The notes under the pieces are model-generated. The model was not told the DNA's origin. It did no database searches and saw only the letters and a program-made list of their open reading frames with translations. Position numbers and translations under genes: made by a program. From NCBI GenBank assembly GCA_007258455.2, contig VDFB02254964.1, positions 35,959 to 99,958 of the forward strand: a DNA stretch of 64,000 nucleotides, given 5' to 3'. Shown in pieces: positions 1 through 12,514 of the stretch (position 1 is its first letter; every line of letters starts with the position of its first letter). This stretch comes from Sequoia sempervirens. Taxonomy: Eukaryota; Streptophyta; Pinopsida; Cupressales; Cupressaceae.

Positions 1-1256
1 CAATGTTTTCATGAGTTATGTTTATTTGACTAAAATTGACATTAGTTTAAAAGTTGTCAAGATGTGATGATTTCATGAGGATTATGAAATGATTATTGAT
101 ACACTAATCTCAAGTTAGTGATTGCAAGTTGCATTTAGGACACAGGTTTCTGCCCCTCCAAGAAAGGGAGGGAGAGCATCGTCAAAGAGAAGGGTATAAA
201 TACAAGGAAAAGAACAGGTTGTCACCATCCTAGGTCTAGTATAGGTGCAAAATGGTGGAACCTAGGTTAGTCAAGTAAGTGATACTCAACCCTTATGGTC
301 TAAGTTTATTTCTTGACTTGACAAGTTGTCGATGTCATTTAAAGTCTTTTCAAGATGTTTAACATCAACCTAGTCATTTTGGGAAAGTGACATCGTCAAG
401 GTTGAAAATTAGTTGTTTTGCGACTGAGACACTTTTTGTCGAACTCGTCGCTTCTTATGTCATAATCGAGTTTATGTTGTGACCTCATTAGCTTAATTGG
501 TATAATTGATAATATGTGTTATATATTATATGCAGAAATTATAATTCCTTGCGAACTAGCGACAACATGTTTATAAAAGTGTGATAACAAGTAAATTATT
601 TTGTGGGTGTCAAATTGAGAAATGTTGGTTAATGTCAATATAGCAGCATGTAGTATATTTAAACTACCACCTTAAGTTTTTCCACCATATAATAACTTAA
701 TTTTTTTAATACTTTGCTACAATATGAGTCATTTGGAAAATGCTTATTGGCTAAAGTAGTTGAGGAGTTTGATGTTTAGCTTGAACTCTTTGAGAGGAGA
801 ACATTGGATTTTAATGTGGAGTTTTATTTTGTTTCAACGTCAAACAAAGCCTCAATAGGTTGTGGGGCCAATGCCACGAAGGGGGACAAAACAAATTAAC
901 ATGCATTTAATTGAAAATTTATCTTTAGTTGTGTGAGAAAATCATGAAGGCAATGGGGTTAAATTTGAATGCAAGATAAATTTGAATTCAAAGAATATAT
1001 AATGGTTTCTATAACTGTTTCTTGCTCGAGTATTATTGAGGATGTATTTGAATCAAAGAATACATATTATCCAGGGGAGAACAGTTGGAGAATGGTCTTA
1101 ACCACTTTTAAAAAGGAGTTATATCTATTTGTGTGGGGGCCATGTGGAAACTTGAGGAAGATGGAAAAATATTTTCACCATTTTTTAATACATTTCTTAC
1201 CTCTTTATGGTCGTGGCTTCTCCCATACGCAAGCAACGGCATAACCAACTTGTTAT
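1..1256. other. Noncoding DNA left of the nested transposons
   Basis: No coding sequence I can support. A 91-codon open frame at 969-1244 has no recognisable motif and is probably chance. A TATA-like stretch (tataaatac, about 195-204) could belong to an old LTR, but no second LTR, primer site or polyprotein is visible. Confidence 0.5.
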
Positions 1257-1260
1257 AACT

Positions 1261-2204
1261 GGGTGAAGCCATAATAGTGGTTTACAATTTGATGGAGGAA
1301 GGAAAACTAAGAAAAAAATGACCCCATGGAAAAAAACAATGGTTTTAGGGGATTGAATGAACCTACAAGTTCGACAGAACCAAAAAGGGGTTCAACCAAA
1401 CTAGGGTTTGAGCGAACCCATTAATTATTGGGCCCACATTTCCCTCCCAAAAAACAAAAGAAAAATGCAATTTGAAGGGGGTTTGAATGAACTAGGGTTC
1501 AAATGAACTCTGGTTCGAACAAACCCCTAGGGGTTCGTACGAACCCCCCTTATTCCTCATTTTCCCATTGAAACACAAAAAATCCCTAAATTTTTACGCT
1601 TTGAAGCTCGGGTTGAGGATGAAAATGGAAGACTCTTCACAAACCCAACTGGAATGAAGTAGTCCTCAGAAAGAGCTATCTAACAAATATAATTTTAATA
1701 TGTTTTGGCTTTATTATGTATTTGTTTTTTAGTTTTATTAAACATAGCTTTTTCATCAAAAATGAAGTTTTTTGTTTTGCACATGTGGAAAAATAGCAGA
1801 TTATCAAAAAAAAATGAAAAATATGAGTGCACCAGATATTGAAGTCCTTGATCCAAAAAAAAATAAAAAAATTGATATATACATCAAAGGTTACTCATTA
1901 TATAGACGCGCTATGTCTAAATTGTAATTCATTTGACTTCAAAACTTGATTAACAAAAAAATATTCAATAAAAAACTATCTAACCGAGTGGAAGCACTAG
2001 ATATCAGAGTTACAAATCTAAATCTGAAAGAATTAGAATTTTATCCTTCATGGAAAAAAATTGATCCATTGTACGGTGTGCGTCACTTTTTTAAAAATGT
2101 TGTTTTCTTAAAAAAACCAATTTTCATGGGAGATGGAAAAAGAAGTGCAATCTGATTCCAAAAAAATTGAAAAAAATATTTTTAGAATCTACAGACAAAA
2201 TGTG
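1261..2204 (+). mobile_element. Element Y1, left part (TIR element, 4-bp TSD), split by X
   Basis: This is the left part of a nonautonomous DNA transposon. It begins GGGTGAAGCCATAATAGTGG at 1261 and matches, in opposite orientation, the complete copy Y2 at 11510-12514. The sequence breaks off at 2204, where the Mutator-like element X is inserted, and resumes at 19160-19299. The base quartet AACT lies just outside both outer ends (1257-1260 and 19300-19303), giving a 4-bp target duplication across an 18 kb gap. Excluding X and one copy of its 9-bp duplication the element is about 1,084 bp. The interior is noncoding as far as I can tell; a 69-codon frame at 1946-2155 is unsupported. Confidence 0.85.
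2196..2204. repeat. Target-site duplication of X, left copy (CAAAATGTG)
   Basis: The nonamer directly outside the left end of X is identical to that outside the right end (19151-19159). Nine bases is the duplication length characteristic of Mutator-like elements. The complete relative Y2 has a continuous version of this site (tctacagaaaaaatgtgatg on the minus strand near 11650-11670). Confidence 0.92.
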
Positions 2205-2320
2205 GGAGCTGGCTACCCAGCCTACAAAATCTAATGCACATCCCATGGGCTGCATGTTATGCCCATCCTGCATCAACTATAGAGACCCCACGACCTGCTC
2301 TAGTTCTATCAGTCAAAAAA
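2205..2320 (+). repeat. Left terminal inverted repeat of X
   Basis: Begins GGAGCTGGCTACCCAGCCTA. Its first 72 bases equal the reverse complement of 19079-19150. After a short divergent segment the match resumes (ccccacgacctgctcta) to about 2320. Confidence 0.93.
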
Positions 2321-2663
2321 GTACACAACAACTTGCCATCTACATCATCCTCCACTGTCAAGCCTCAAAAGAGAAGAGATGGACCATTAATTTGCAGCAA
2401 GCGGCAAATTTATTCCCCAACTACCAAATAATTTCGTCCCCCCAATTTTCCCACAAAAATTACCCATCATCTTCATTTTATAACAAGCGCAATTTTCCAG
2501 AAAAAATTACCAGGCTATAGGTGAGGACAAAGGAAATTACACGCTCTGGTAAGTTGTTCTAAAAATTACGCATTGTGTTTATGAAATGATTTTGGCGTAT
2601 GTTTGGTTTTTATTTTTTTAATCAATAAGATTAATATTGGTACCAGTCTTTAAAACAAAATCT

Positions 2664-2963
2664 TTATCCTTCACCGATTTTAACTCCAAAATGGAAAAAC
2701 CCTACGGGGGTGAATATAGATTTTATCTTCCAATACATGTCCCTATGTCTGCAAGATCCACTCATGTATTCAATTAATTTTGGCCAAAATGTAGAAAATT
2801 TACATATCAAAGCATGGTCGACTAAAAATTCCTCACAATTTGCAATTCCAAAGTCCATTAAAATTTCATAAATATCTATTAAAATTTTAGGGACAAAGCT
2901 TTTACCCAAATTATCCAACTCAGTTTTAAAGCCTCTAGAATTATCATCATCCCTTTTTGCCAT
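2664..2963 (-). CDS. Unrecognised 99-codon open frame inside X near its left end
   Basis: A methionine-started frame of 99 codons. The predicted product starts MAKRDDDNSRGFKTELDNLG and contains a mixed stretch (FGIANCEEFLVDHALICKF) that looks more like protein than the low-complexity frames around it. I do not recognise the family and see no promoter, intron or partner gene. It lies 340 bp inside the left TIR of X, a position where Mutator-like elements often carry captured host-gene fragments, so a captured exon is one explanation. A chance open frame in AT-rich DNA is the other. No function is assigned. Confidence 0.3.
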   Translation of the reverse strand: MAKRDDDNSRGFKTELDNLGKSFVPKILIDIYEILMDFGIANCEEFLVDHALICKFSTFWPKLIEYMSGSCRHRDMYWKIKSIFTPVGFFHFGVKIGEG

Positions 2964-5900
2964 GCCATTAATGGGATCGGTTGGAGAGCAAGCGATGGAG
3001 TCCTGGTAAAATCCATTGCCCTGCTCCGATCTTCATCTCAAAATTGGTAAGGAAAAATTTCTTCTCTGTCATAATACTAGGGTCAGGCCGAATGAGATGA
3101 GAAGGTCAATTTTTGAACTATATCACCATTTGTAACTTCTTCAACCTATTGTGTGATGTCTGTCAAACATGACTGATCACATAGAGGACATATCATTAGA
3201 AGAGATAAAATAACAGTTGTGTGTAGATGTTGGCTTCAAAAATAATATTTGTGTAAAGCTTGTGCATAAGGGAGCTCACTTTATTTTGTATGGGCTAGCT
3301 TGTTGTAGTGTCGTACTAATAAATTATGTTGTGAGATCTCTCCAAGCTTAATTTCTCAATTATGCTTCAGACATTGTGATCAAGATATACAAAATTAAAC
3401 AAGTGCGGTCTTAATATACAGACTATGAGACTATGTTATTGCTGATAGACTGCACAACTATCTCATACAACATAGATTACATACATAAATAAATTGTTGC
3501 AGCTTCCTCGTGGTTACAATGAAACCTGTGACCCACTAATCCGCACTAGGAAAACTCATAAACCTGGGCAAAAAACCTTCAATTAAATGTATTTTTTTTA
3601 CCAATAAATTTAATATTTTTTATGACTATTTAATTTTTATTATTTTTTATTATAAATATTAAATTCATTGGTAAAATCAAATTTAAAAAAATTAATTATT
3701 GAATAAATGTAAGAAAGTGTGTTAAAGTGTAAATACTTATTTCAATATTTTTAAAATATAGGGACAAATTTATTTTAAATAATGTTTTTACAATGTATAT
3801 ATTTTTGTAAGGTTTGTTTTTTCATTCAAAACATATGCAAATTTCTATTTTATCCTTACTTATTTTTTATTTTATAATTTACATTTCCATCCTAAGGGTA
3901 TTAACTTTTTCTTGAAGCACAAAGTAGAACTCTTATATGACAACACAACCCATTTCATATTTTTCAATATTGTCTAGTAAATAAATACATCACTAGTGAG
4001 AAAGCATTTTATTAACACTTGTTGAGCTAAGATTGAAATAAATTACAAGGGAGGGAAAATGAAAGAAAATGCTTATGAAATGACATATTTTCTATTGGAT
4101 AAGAAAAATAATCATTTTTTTTTTCTAAGCAATTTCCATTCTTTGTTTTGGTTGTGTAGTGTGCATTGGCAAAGTGAGTGCGATGCATAGCGGGGCAGCT
4201 ATAGAATGCGAGTGTCTGTGAGAGGCTCCAACTTTTAGATTCAAATATAGTTATCTATAGGTATTAAGTTTTTAAATTCCATTTATGTCAATTTTGTTGC
4301 TATTAACAAATAAAATTTTATAACTGAAAATTAATATTATCTTAGATCAAAACTTTCTTTGTTGGATTTTAGTAAAATTTATAGATTAATGAAAATTCAA
4401 TTTATTATATTTTCTAGTGTATTTAGGGAAAAAATATTTCACAATGGTATTACATAGTGAATAATGTTATATTGATAATTTCTATACAATTTATTTGTTT
4501 AAATATTTCAATCTCTACACACTTTTTTCTGTGATGTATCTTGTAAATAATATTGGATCCAATGAAAATTTTCATGTTAATTTAATCTTTTTGACATACT
4601 CAAAATTTCAAACGTTTTAATTTTAATTTAATCTTTATGACAAACCAAAATTTTCTAAGAAATATCTTTGTAAGAAACAAATTTTTATAACAAATAATTG
4701 GATGTCTATCAGTTATGTCCCTAAGTTTTCTTAAATATAGAGGAGGGTCTAGAGTATGTTCACTTGGTATAAGGGAAGCATTGTAAGAGTGTCGTCTTAA
4801 GATTAAGGGATCCTTCACATGGAGTTAATCAAAACCTAGTCAAAAACTTTTGGACCATTGGAGTTAATCATACTTCACATTTGTTGATCATTGGGGTTAT
4901 GGTATTCCACATTTTTTGGACCATTCGGGGTAATGGTATTTTGCATTTGTTTGAGTGTTTACAAGGATCTATGAGATGGAGTATGTTGGGTATGTTGTAA
5001 AAAGCATCTATGTTGATAGTTGAGGATGAATAGAAATGGTATGGGACATCTTGAGGAGTTTTGAATAAAAGTTATGAACCTTAAAGAATGACCTTAAATT
5101 TTGCTACAATTTCATTGATTTGAATAGGTAGTGAATTCACCATCTATAATGGTGAAATTTTCTTTGTTATGATGATTGTGTCAAGTACCATAGAAAATTG
5201 GTTGGATACTGATGTGAATGTGTGGTCACCCCAAATGGTTTTCATCAATTTGGTTATTTGATTTATTATTTGATGGGGAATATCATATATTTATTTCCCA
5301 TGCCTTGAGTGGGTTTGGATCTCACTGGTATAGTGGATTATAAGTGTTGTTAGAGCTTCTAGAATATACATGTAGAATAGAAAGCCAATTTTTATTTTAT
5401 TTATTATTTTGAGTTTATATATATATATATATATATATAAGTACCAAATATAAGTGATTAAAAATATTTATAGGTTATTAAATTATTTAGATGAAATAAT
5501 AATTTCATCTTATAACTCTATAAAATACTAAAATTGATGTATTTTTAATTTATTTTTTAAATTTAATACAAATAAATTAATAATTATCATATTAGATTTT
5601 TAAGTTATATATTTTTAATAATCTTCTTAAGATATTTTACATAACAATCCACATAAAATTAAAATAATTATATTATCTAAATATCTTTATTTTATTAGTT
5701 TAAATTAAAATAAGTAAAATTGCATGGAATAAATATATGGGTAAAGATTAAATTACACATAGGATAAATATATAGGTAAATTAAATTACACATAGGTAAA
5801 TAAATATATAATTAAGTATGAATGAACTTTGTTAAATTTACTATTGCATATAAGTTTATACATTAATATACTAATTTTAAAAACAAAAATATTCTTTGAT

Positions 5901-6459
5901 CTCATTATAAAATATTTTTTGACACTAGAATAATAATTAAATTATAAAAGAATGAAAAAAATATATTCTTTTTAAAAATTCTAAATTAATTGATTTAAAA
6001 TTAGAAAATAGAAAATTAAATTTCAAAAATCCGAAATTTATAATTACACAAATTTGTTTCTAAATTCATATATATAAATCATAAAAAATATTCACTTTTT
6101 TCTTAATAAAATTGAAAACATTTCAAAGAGGAAAAAACACTCATATTCTATTTTATTCAAAATCAATATATATCTATAAATAAATATTATAAATTTAAGG
6201 TTTCACTAAATATTTTATTGTACAAAAATATAGAAACTTAAATATGCATCTAATAGAAAAAAAATTCATAATAAGTGCACATCTTATTGTTAAACAATTG
6301 CAAAATTAAATACAAAGAAAATATGAAAAACATTATTATAACAAATAAAAATAAGTTCTTAAATTAATATATATTTAAAACTAGCATATCTATCTTTAAA
6401 AAAATGCAATAAAGAATTGCATTTACACTTATCATATAGTTTTAAAATAATTTATATAA
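2964..6459. other. AT-rich noncoding interior of X
   Basis: About 3.5 kb with no supported gene. It contains a (TA)n microsatellite near 5417-5440 and several long A/T runs. A 72-codon minus-strand frame (4600-4818) has no motif. I see no second set of transposon ends. Confidence 0.6.
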
Positions 6460-7110
6460 TATTATTATTATGGTTAGGGTTAGATTACAATTTAATAATT
6501 AGGGCTAAGATTACAATGTTGTCAAGGTTAAGGTTCAATTGGGGTTAAAGTTCAATGAGGTTGATGGTTCAATTATGGTTAAGGTTAGGTTTAGATTAGT
6601 GTGATTGTTTTACGATTAGTTAAGGTCAAGGTTCTTATAGGTTTATAATTATTGCTATGGTTAATTAGGATTAGAATTACAATTTGCAAGGTTAGGGTTC
6701 AATTAAGGTTAGAGTTCTAGGATGAATTAAGGTTAGGGTTCTTATAGGCTTATAATTATTGTTATGTTTAATTAGGGTTAGAATTACTATTTGCAATGTT
6801 AGGGTTAGATTAGTATGAGGGTTCTAGGATGAATTAAGGTTAGGATTTGTATAGTGTTACAATTACTATTACAATTCAAAAAGGATTAGGGTTAGGTTTG
6901 ACATTATGATTCATTTGGGGTTAGGGATGGGGTTAGTCTTTAATTATAATGTGTATATTTTGGTTAGGGTTAGGGTTCATTTAGTAATATATTAAATATA
7001 TTATTATAATATTTTAAATATAATAGTTTATAGGGAGTGGACCATGGTTAGAATTACAATTAGGGTAGGATTAGGGTTAGTATAAATTTTTAATCTAATT
7101 AAGGTTACAT
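6460..7110 (+). repeat. Degenerate telomere-like (TTAGGG-rich) block with a 107-bp tandem period
   Basis: The strand repeatedly shows ggttagggtt, attagggttag and related words, for example near 6473, 6688, 6731, 6772, 6885, 6961-6976 and 7068. Between about 6634 and 6860 a larger unit can be aligned at three starts (6634, 6741 and about 6848), a period of 107 bp. This is not an intact plant telomere array (TTTAGGG)n. It is a diverged tandem repeat built from telomere-like words, lying inside X. Confidence 0.7.
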
Positions 7111-7437
7111 TCAATTTTAATATATTATTGGTTGCCCCAAAATATATATTAATGGTTATAATCACTTTTAGTTTAACCCTAATATGAATATAATAATCAC
7201 AAGAATTAGAGTTCAATCTATGATTAGAATTATGGATGCATTAAGAAGAGGATTGGAAGGATATAGATTGCAGATGGAACCTCTTAAAAGGAAAGGAGGT
7301 GGAAAGAGAATAAACAAACCAAGGCTAGGAGAGTAGAGGAGTTAAAAGGAGAGGAAATAGGATTAAATCACAAAAGAAATTAGATGGAAAAAATAGACTA
7401 ATAATATATATAGAGAAATGAAAAAAGAAAGTCTACG

Positions 7438-7481
7438 TTTAAACTTAACTAAAAAAAATGATACACTACTCTTTATAATTT
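7438..7481 (+). repeat. Short direct-repeat segment, partner of 17681-17725
   Basis: The stretch tttaaactta ... ctttataattt is repeated at 17681-17725. In the second copy it joins directly to sequence that here lies 1.4 kb downstream (8878 onward). The octamer tataattt is present at both break points (7474-7481 and 8878-8885). Confidence 0.65.
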
Positions 7482-8877
7482 AATGATATATTGTAATCAA
7501 ACTAATATGTTTTCATTTATAACATGATATATTTGGTATTTTAATCATCTATAAATATATATATAGGTAAAAAATTAAAATAATAAATAAAGAAAAATCG
7601 GCTTCCTCTATTTTATATCATTTTATTAATCTAGAGCACGAAACGCTTCATATATAGCAAATTCTTAAAGGTGTTCATCAACACAACTATTTTTTCAAAC
7701 ACTTAGACTATAGCAAATTATAGACAATCATAAGCATTTGTGTATTTTTATGATCAAGTGTCAAACCTATGGATCAAATTTGAATTTACAAGTGTGAAGA
7801 TCATTATGGTATGAAAGTGACATAGAATGAAAACAAAATAATTAACAGTTTGCTAGAACATAATAAAACACAATTTGATAAACATCTTGTAAATTAATAT
7901 TATCTTAACTCTAATATCTAAATATACTAATATATTATTACATTTGAATTCATCCTTAAATAATTTATGTAAAATAATTTTATTTTCTGTAAATTTCACT
8001 TTTATTTATAATTATTCATTTTTTATTTATTTTTTAAATCTCCAAATTTCACCATTCAATTGGTAGATGTTTAAAAACATATCATGAGAAAACAAACATA
8101 AGGTCATACAAACATTAAAAATTTAATTTCAATTAGTAGGGGTGGAAATCTAAAGAAATATAACTACTCTTAATTGAATTGTGTGCTCACAAATCACATT
8201 CTATAGTGTGAATTTGACTTTACCAGTACATCCAAAATAACAATTTAACATAAGTTCATATTCACACTATCAAGATGTCATACAAGAAAATATCATATTA
8301 AATTCATTTGAATATTATCTCATAAAATATATGGTTTAGGTATGAGGTATAACAGTATGTATCACTAATCAAATAACAAATTTATGGGAACACAAGAAAA
8401 AAAATGATTTAAGTTCATTTTAGATAATATTTTTGACCATATATATATTTTTCATTTAAAAATTCTATGTAGTACCATAGTCCCCCAAGCTACATAGAAT
8501 GTTGAACCAACACACATTTACATGTCAAATATATTATTTAGTCTCATACATAATTTTACTAATCAAAATTTATCATTTCACACCATATTTTTGAAGGTCA
8601 AATGAAGTCAATATATATAAAAATAAAAAAATACATATAGGTAGCACTTATTGTCAGCTTTCTAAAACATGTTAATTTTTCCTATCCCATTATGTATTGA
8701 TGTGTCATTTTGTAAAATTGCCACAAAGTTGAGGTCCTGGTTAATTTTGACAACCCATTTTCAACTAAGAATCCTTTGGAGTTCTAAATACAAATAAACA
8801 ATTTCGCAACTATGAATATAAATAAGATAATAATTCTTGAATATTAAGACACTAAGATGTATGTATGGCAAAGATAC
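7482..8877. other. AT-rich segment missing from the second copy of the direct repeat
   Basis: No gene seen. This 1.4 kb is absent between the matching segments of the copy at 17681-18236. Either it was inserted here, leaving an 8-bp tataattt duplication, or it was lost from the other copy by recombination between the two octamers. No terminal inverted repeats are visible at its edges, which favours loss. Confidence 0.5.
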
Positions 8878-9400
8878 TATAATTTGGGGACATAATTTGT
8901 ATCTCTAACTAACTAAATTAATCTCATGAAATACTCTTGTATAAAATAGAGAAGAAAAGCCACAAATAATCATTTTAGCCATTACAAAAATAGATGGACA
9001 TGCTTATTTAAAGTTTTGGAAAATTCATCAATAACTACATCCTAAAAATAAAATTAAGAAAAAAAGTGAAGTTTCACATAAATCTATGCTAATAATCCAA
9101 GAAGAGGGAATTTAAATATAGAATAGTTTATATGTATACTATAGGTTTGTATGTGTAGCCACTAACACTAAAGAAAGGAGAAAAATGAAGAAATGAACAT
9201 GATTTTCATTTTTCAATTACATGTAAATAAGTCAAATGTTTATATATATTTTTTCCAAGTTAAAGTTCAACCTTGAATTGAAAAAAGTTAGATTTTTTAG
9301 GTTGGGTTTTCCTATTTTATTCATATTTTTTAATTTTTTTTTGGGTTATAGGTTCATGGCTAACACGCATGGATCTTTGGGTCCCTCTCAAATATCTTTT
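8878..9400 (+). repeat. Internal direct repeat of X, copy 1
   Basis: About 520 bp, nearly identical to 17718-18236 in the same orientation. It ends around the words atggatctttgggtccctct. This copy lies just upstream of the first recognised transposase exon. The shared ATG-containing segment (near 9357) might be an upstream exon or leader, which cannot be decided from the sequence. Confidence 0.85.
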
Positions 9401-11509
9401 AAATAAGTCATCATCTTGGTCATTGTGTTGATGATTCCCTACATGAGACTAATGTAGTAAGCATTATTATTGGTTTAAATCAATTGGACCCCACACAAAG
9501 CAAGTTTATCACCTCTTTGATTTTTATCACATATTTGAAAAAGATAAAGGTCCACTAACCATCTTTTAACATTATTCAGAATGGGCAAGCCAACAAAGCG
9601 AGAATCACTCCTTCATTTAGGTGTACAAGACATTCCCAATCAGGGAAATCATTTCTCAAGTGTTGACCTTGAATGGACACCTATTGGAGATGAAAATGGT
9701 GAGATAGACATATGTGCTGCAATCCCTCTTCAGAGACTCCCTCAGTTTGTTAAAGGGGAAGGCTTATTAGATAGTACAGAGACAAATTTTATACGCAAAG
9801 TGCATCGAGAGCCCAACTTGATAGAACCTAGCGACCATACAACCATGATGTACTCAAGGTTTGCTTAGATTCAATATAATAATTATGCATGTAAGAAACT
9901 ATAGTTTCTAGTTGTTATATCAATTAATATATATTTTGTACATGTGTAAACAGTTATTGGTGTGCTTTTGGCCCCGATGATAACCGAAACAAACCTCAAA
10001 CCATGGAAAGGAAACGAAGGTTTGTCCCAAAAAGGGGTTGTCAAGCCCACTTTCTTGTTAAGGTTATGTATGGTAGACCAAATGTTGCGATCATTACATA
10101 TAATGATTTCAGTCATTGTGATAAAAATGGTGAATTTTGCCACGGAAAAGATGACCCTTCTAGTGATCCAAGAAGCAGTGTTGCACCAAGGTTGTCAAAT
10201 GAATGTAAACCGTATATTGAATCCTTATTGCTAATGGGGGTGGGGATTGACACAATATGCGAACAACATTATTTAGACCATGGTTTGACTCATTTGATGA
10301 ATAAGAGGGACACATGTTTGTTGAGGAAAGATGTTTTGAATGCATGGAAAAGAGTACGGTCGCTTCAATCCCAAAAGAATGAAGATGACACAAAAGGTGT
10401 AAGCATGTGGCATGCAGAGGAGAAAGATAACTTCTTTTACTATAAAAGGCCAAATAATGTGGAAAATATTCCATTTACCATAGGAATCCAAACATCATGG
10501 ATGCGAGAAATGATGGTGAAACATTCACATAACTCAATCATTGCAATGGATTCCACATTTTCAATGAATAAATATGGTGTAAGTAAAACAATGTTAATTG
10601 TATTTATGAATCTTAATTTGAAATCATTAATTTATTCTACTAAACATATAATAATTTATCAATGGTTTATTGATGTGTAGTACCAGTTATATACCTTGCT
10701 TGTATTTGATGAACAAGAGGCTAGTATACCTGTTGCATGGGCCATAACCTCAAGAAATAAAGTTGAGGATATAAAGGACTGGTTGACAGAAATTTGTAAA
10801 AGAGGGAAACAATGCAAAGAAGATTGGAATGTCAATGCATTTATGACAGATGATGCTAGTGTTGAGATTGAAGCAATCAGGTTTTTATTGGCCTTAATAT
10901 TTTATTTAATTTTTTTAAAATGCTACTTATGAGATTTTATAATGTAACAATTATTATTTTTAGATTGCATTACTTATGAAATTTTATAATGTGACATGTA
11001 GATTGTCCTTTGATTGTCGAGTACTTTTATGTATTTGGCATGTACGTAGGGCATGGTTGAAGAATGTATACAGGTAAGTCAATCTTTAATTAAAATATGT
11101 GGAATAACTGAACATTACATGTATAACCTCATAGCTTGATATTATGTTTTATAATCCAGGTATGTCAATAATAAGGATGTTGGAATTAATATGTTTGATA
11201 GATTAGGTGAGATAATGTATGCAATGAGTGATGACGAAGAAATCACTACTCACCTAATAAAAAATTTCATGGAGGAATTCAAAGAGGAGAAGAAATTTAT
11301 TGATTACTTTAAAAAATCTTGGTGTCATGATGAGACTCATATTGGTAAGCTCATTAAATTATTCATTATGGTTTTTTATGCATTTACATCGTTTAACCTA
11401 TTTTTATTTATACTAAGATGAATTTTATGATTGTTTGTATAGAGATGTGGGCAAAAAAATATAGAAATTTTCCTCATGCAAATCAAGAAACCAATTCTTC
11501 CATTGAGTC

Positions 11510-12514
11510 GGGTGATCCCACAATAGTGGTTTACAATTTTTGGCCAAACTGGACACTGAAATTTTTATTTTTAACTAAATCTTCATATTCAGACACCTAT
11601 AGCGGCTAAACCATGAGGAATTTGAAGATGATGCAAACTAGAGTCTCATCACATTTTTTCTGTAGATTCTAAAAATATTTTTTTCAAAATTTTTGGAATC
11701 AAATTGCACTTCTTTTTCCATCTCCCACAAAAACTAGTTTTTTTCAAAAAATAGCATTTTTAAAAAGTGACGCACACTGTATAATGCATAACTTTTTTTC
11801 CATGAAGGATAAAATTCTAATTCTTTCGAATTTAGATTTGTAACTCCGATATCTAGTGTTTGCACTTGGTTAGATAGTTTTTATTGAATATTTTTCTTTA
11901 ATCAAGTTTTGAAGTCAAACCAATGACAATTCAGACATAGCACGACCGTATAACACATAACTTTTTTTGTATATATCGAAATTCAAATTTTTTTTTTGTT
12001 GGATCAAGGACTTCAATATCTGGTGCACTCATATTTTTCAATTTTTTTTTGATAATCTGCTTTTTTCCATATATGCAGAATAGAGACCTTCATTTTCGAC
12101 GAAAAACCTATGTTTAATGAAACTAAAAAAATAAATACATAATAAAACCAAAACATATTAAAATTATATTCATTGGATAGCTTGTTTCGAGGACTACCTA
12201 AATCCAATTGGGTTTGTGAAGATTCCCCCATTTTCATCCTCAACCTGAGCATCAAAGCGTAAAAAATTAGGGAAAAGGGGGGTTCACTAGAACCCCCAGG
12301 GGTTCATTCAACCCCCTCAATATGCATTTTTCCTTTTGTTTTTTGGGCGGGAAATGTGGGCCCCGTGATTGATGGGTTCGGTCAAACCCCTTTATGGTTC
12401 GGTCAAACTTGTAGGTTCATTCAAACCCCCAAAACCAATTTTTTTGCCATGGGGCCATTTTTTCTCAGTTTTCCTTCCTCTATCAAATTGTAAACTACTA
12501 TTGTGGCTTCACCC
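11510..12514 (-). mobile_element. Element Y2 (complete, 1,005 bp, 4-bp TSD) inside a transposase exon
   Basis: A complete nonautonomous DNA transposon. The left end reads GGGTGATCCCACAATAGTGG and the right end, reverse complemented, reads GGGTGAAGCCACAATAGTAG, so the terminal inverted repeats are about 30 bp. The flanks are AGTC (11506-11509) and AATC (12515-12518), a 4-bp duplication with one later change. Deleting 11510-12518 joins ...NSSIES to YHYHIKSHYLID... in one open frame, which independently confirms the boundaries. Relative to Y1 it is inverted. The interior holds G/C-rich mirrored words around ggggttc. An 80-codon minus-strand frame (12013-12255) has no motif, so no transposase of its own is recognised. 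Confidence 0.92.
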
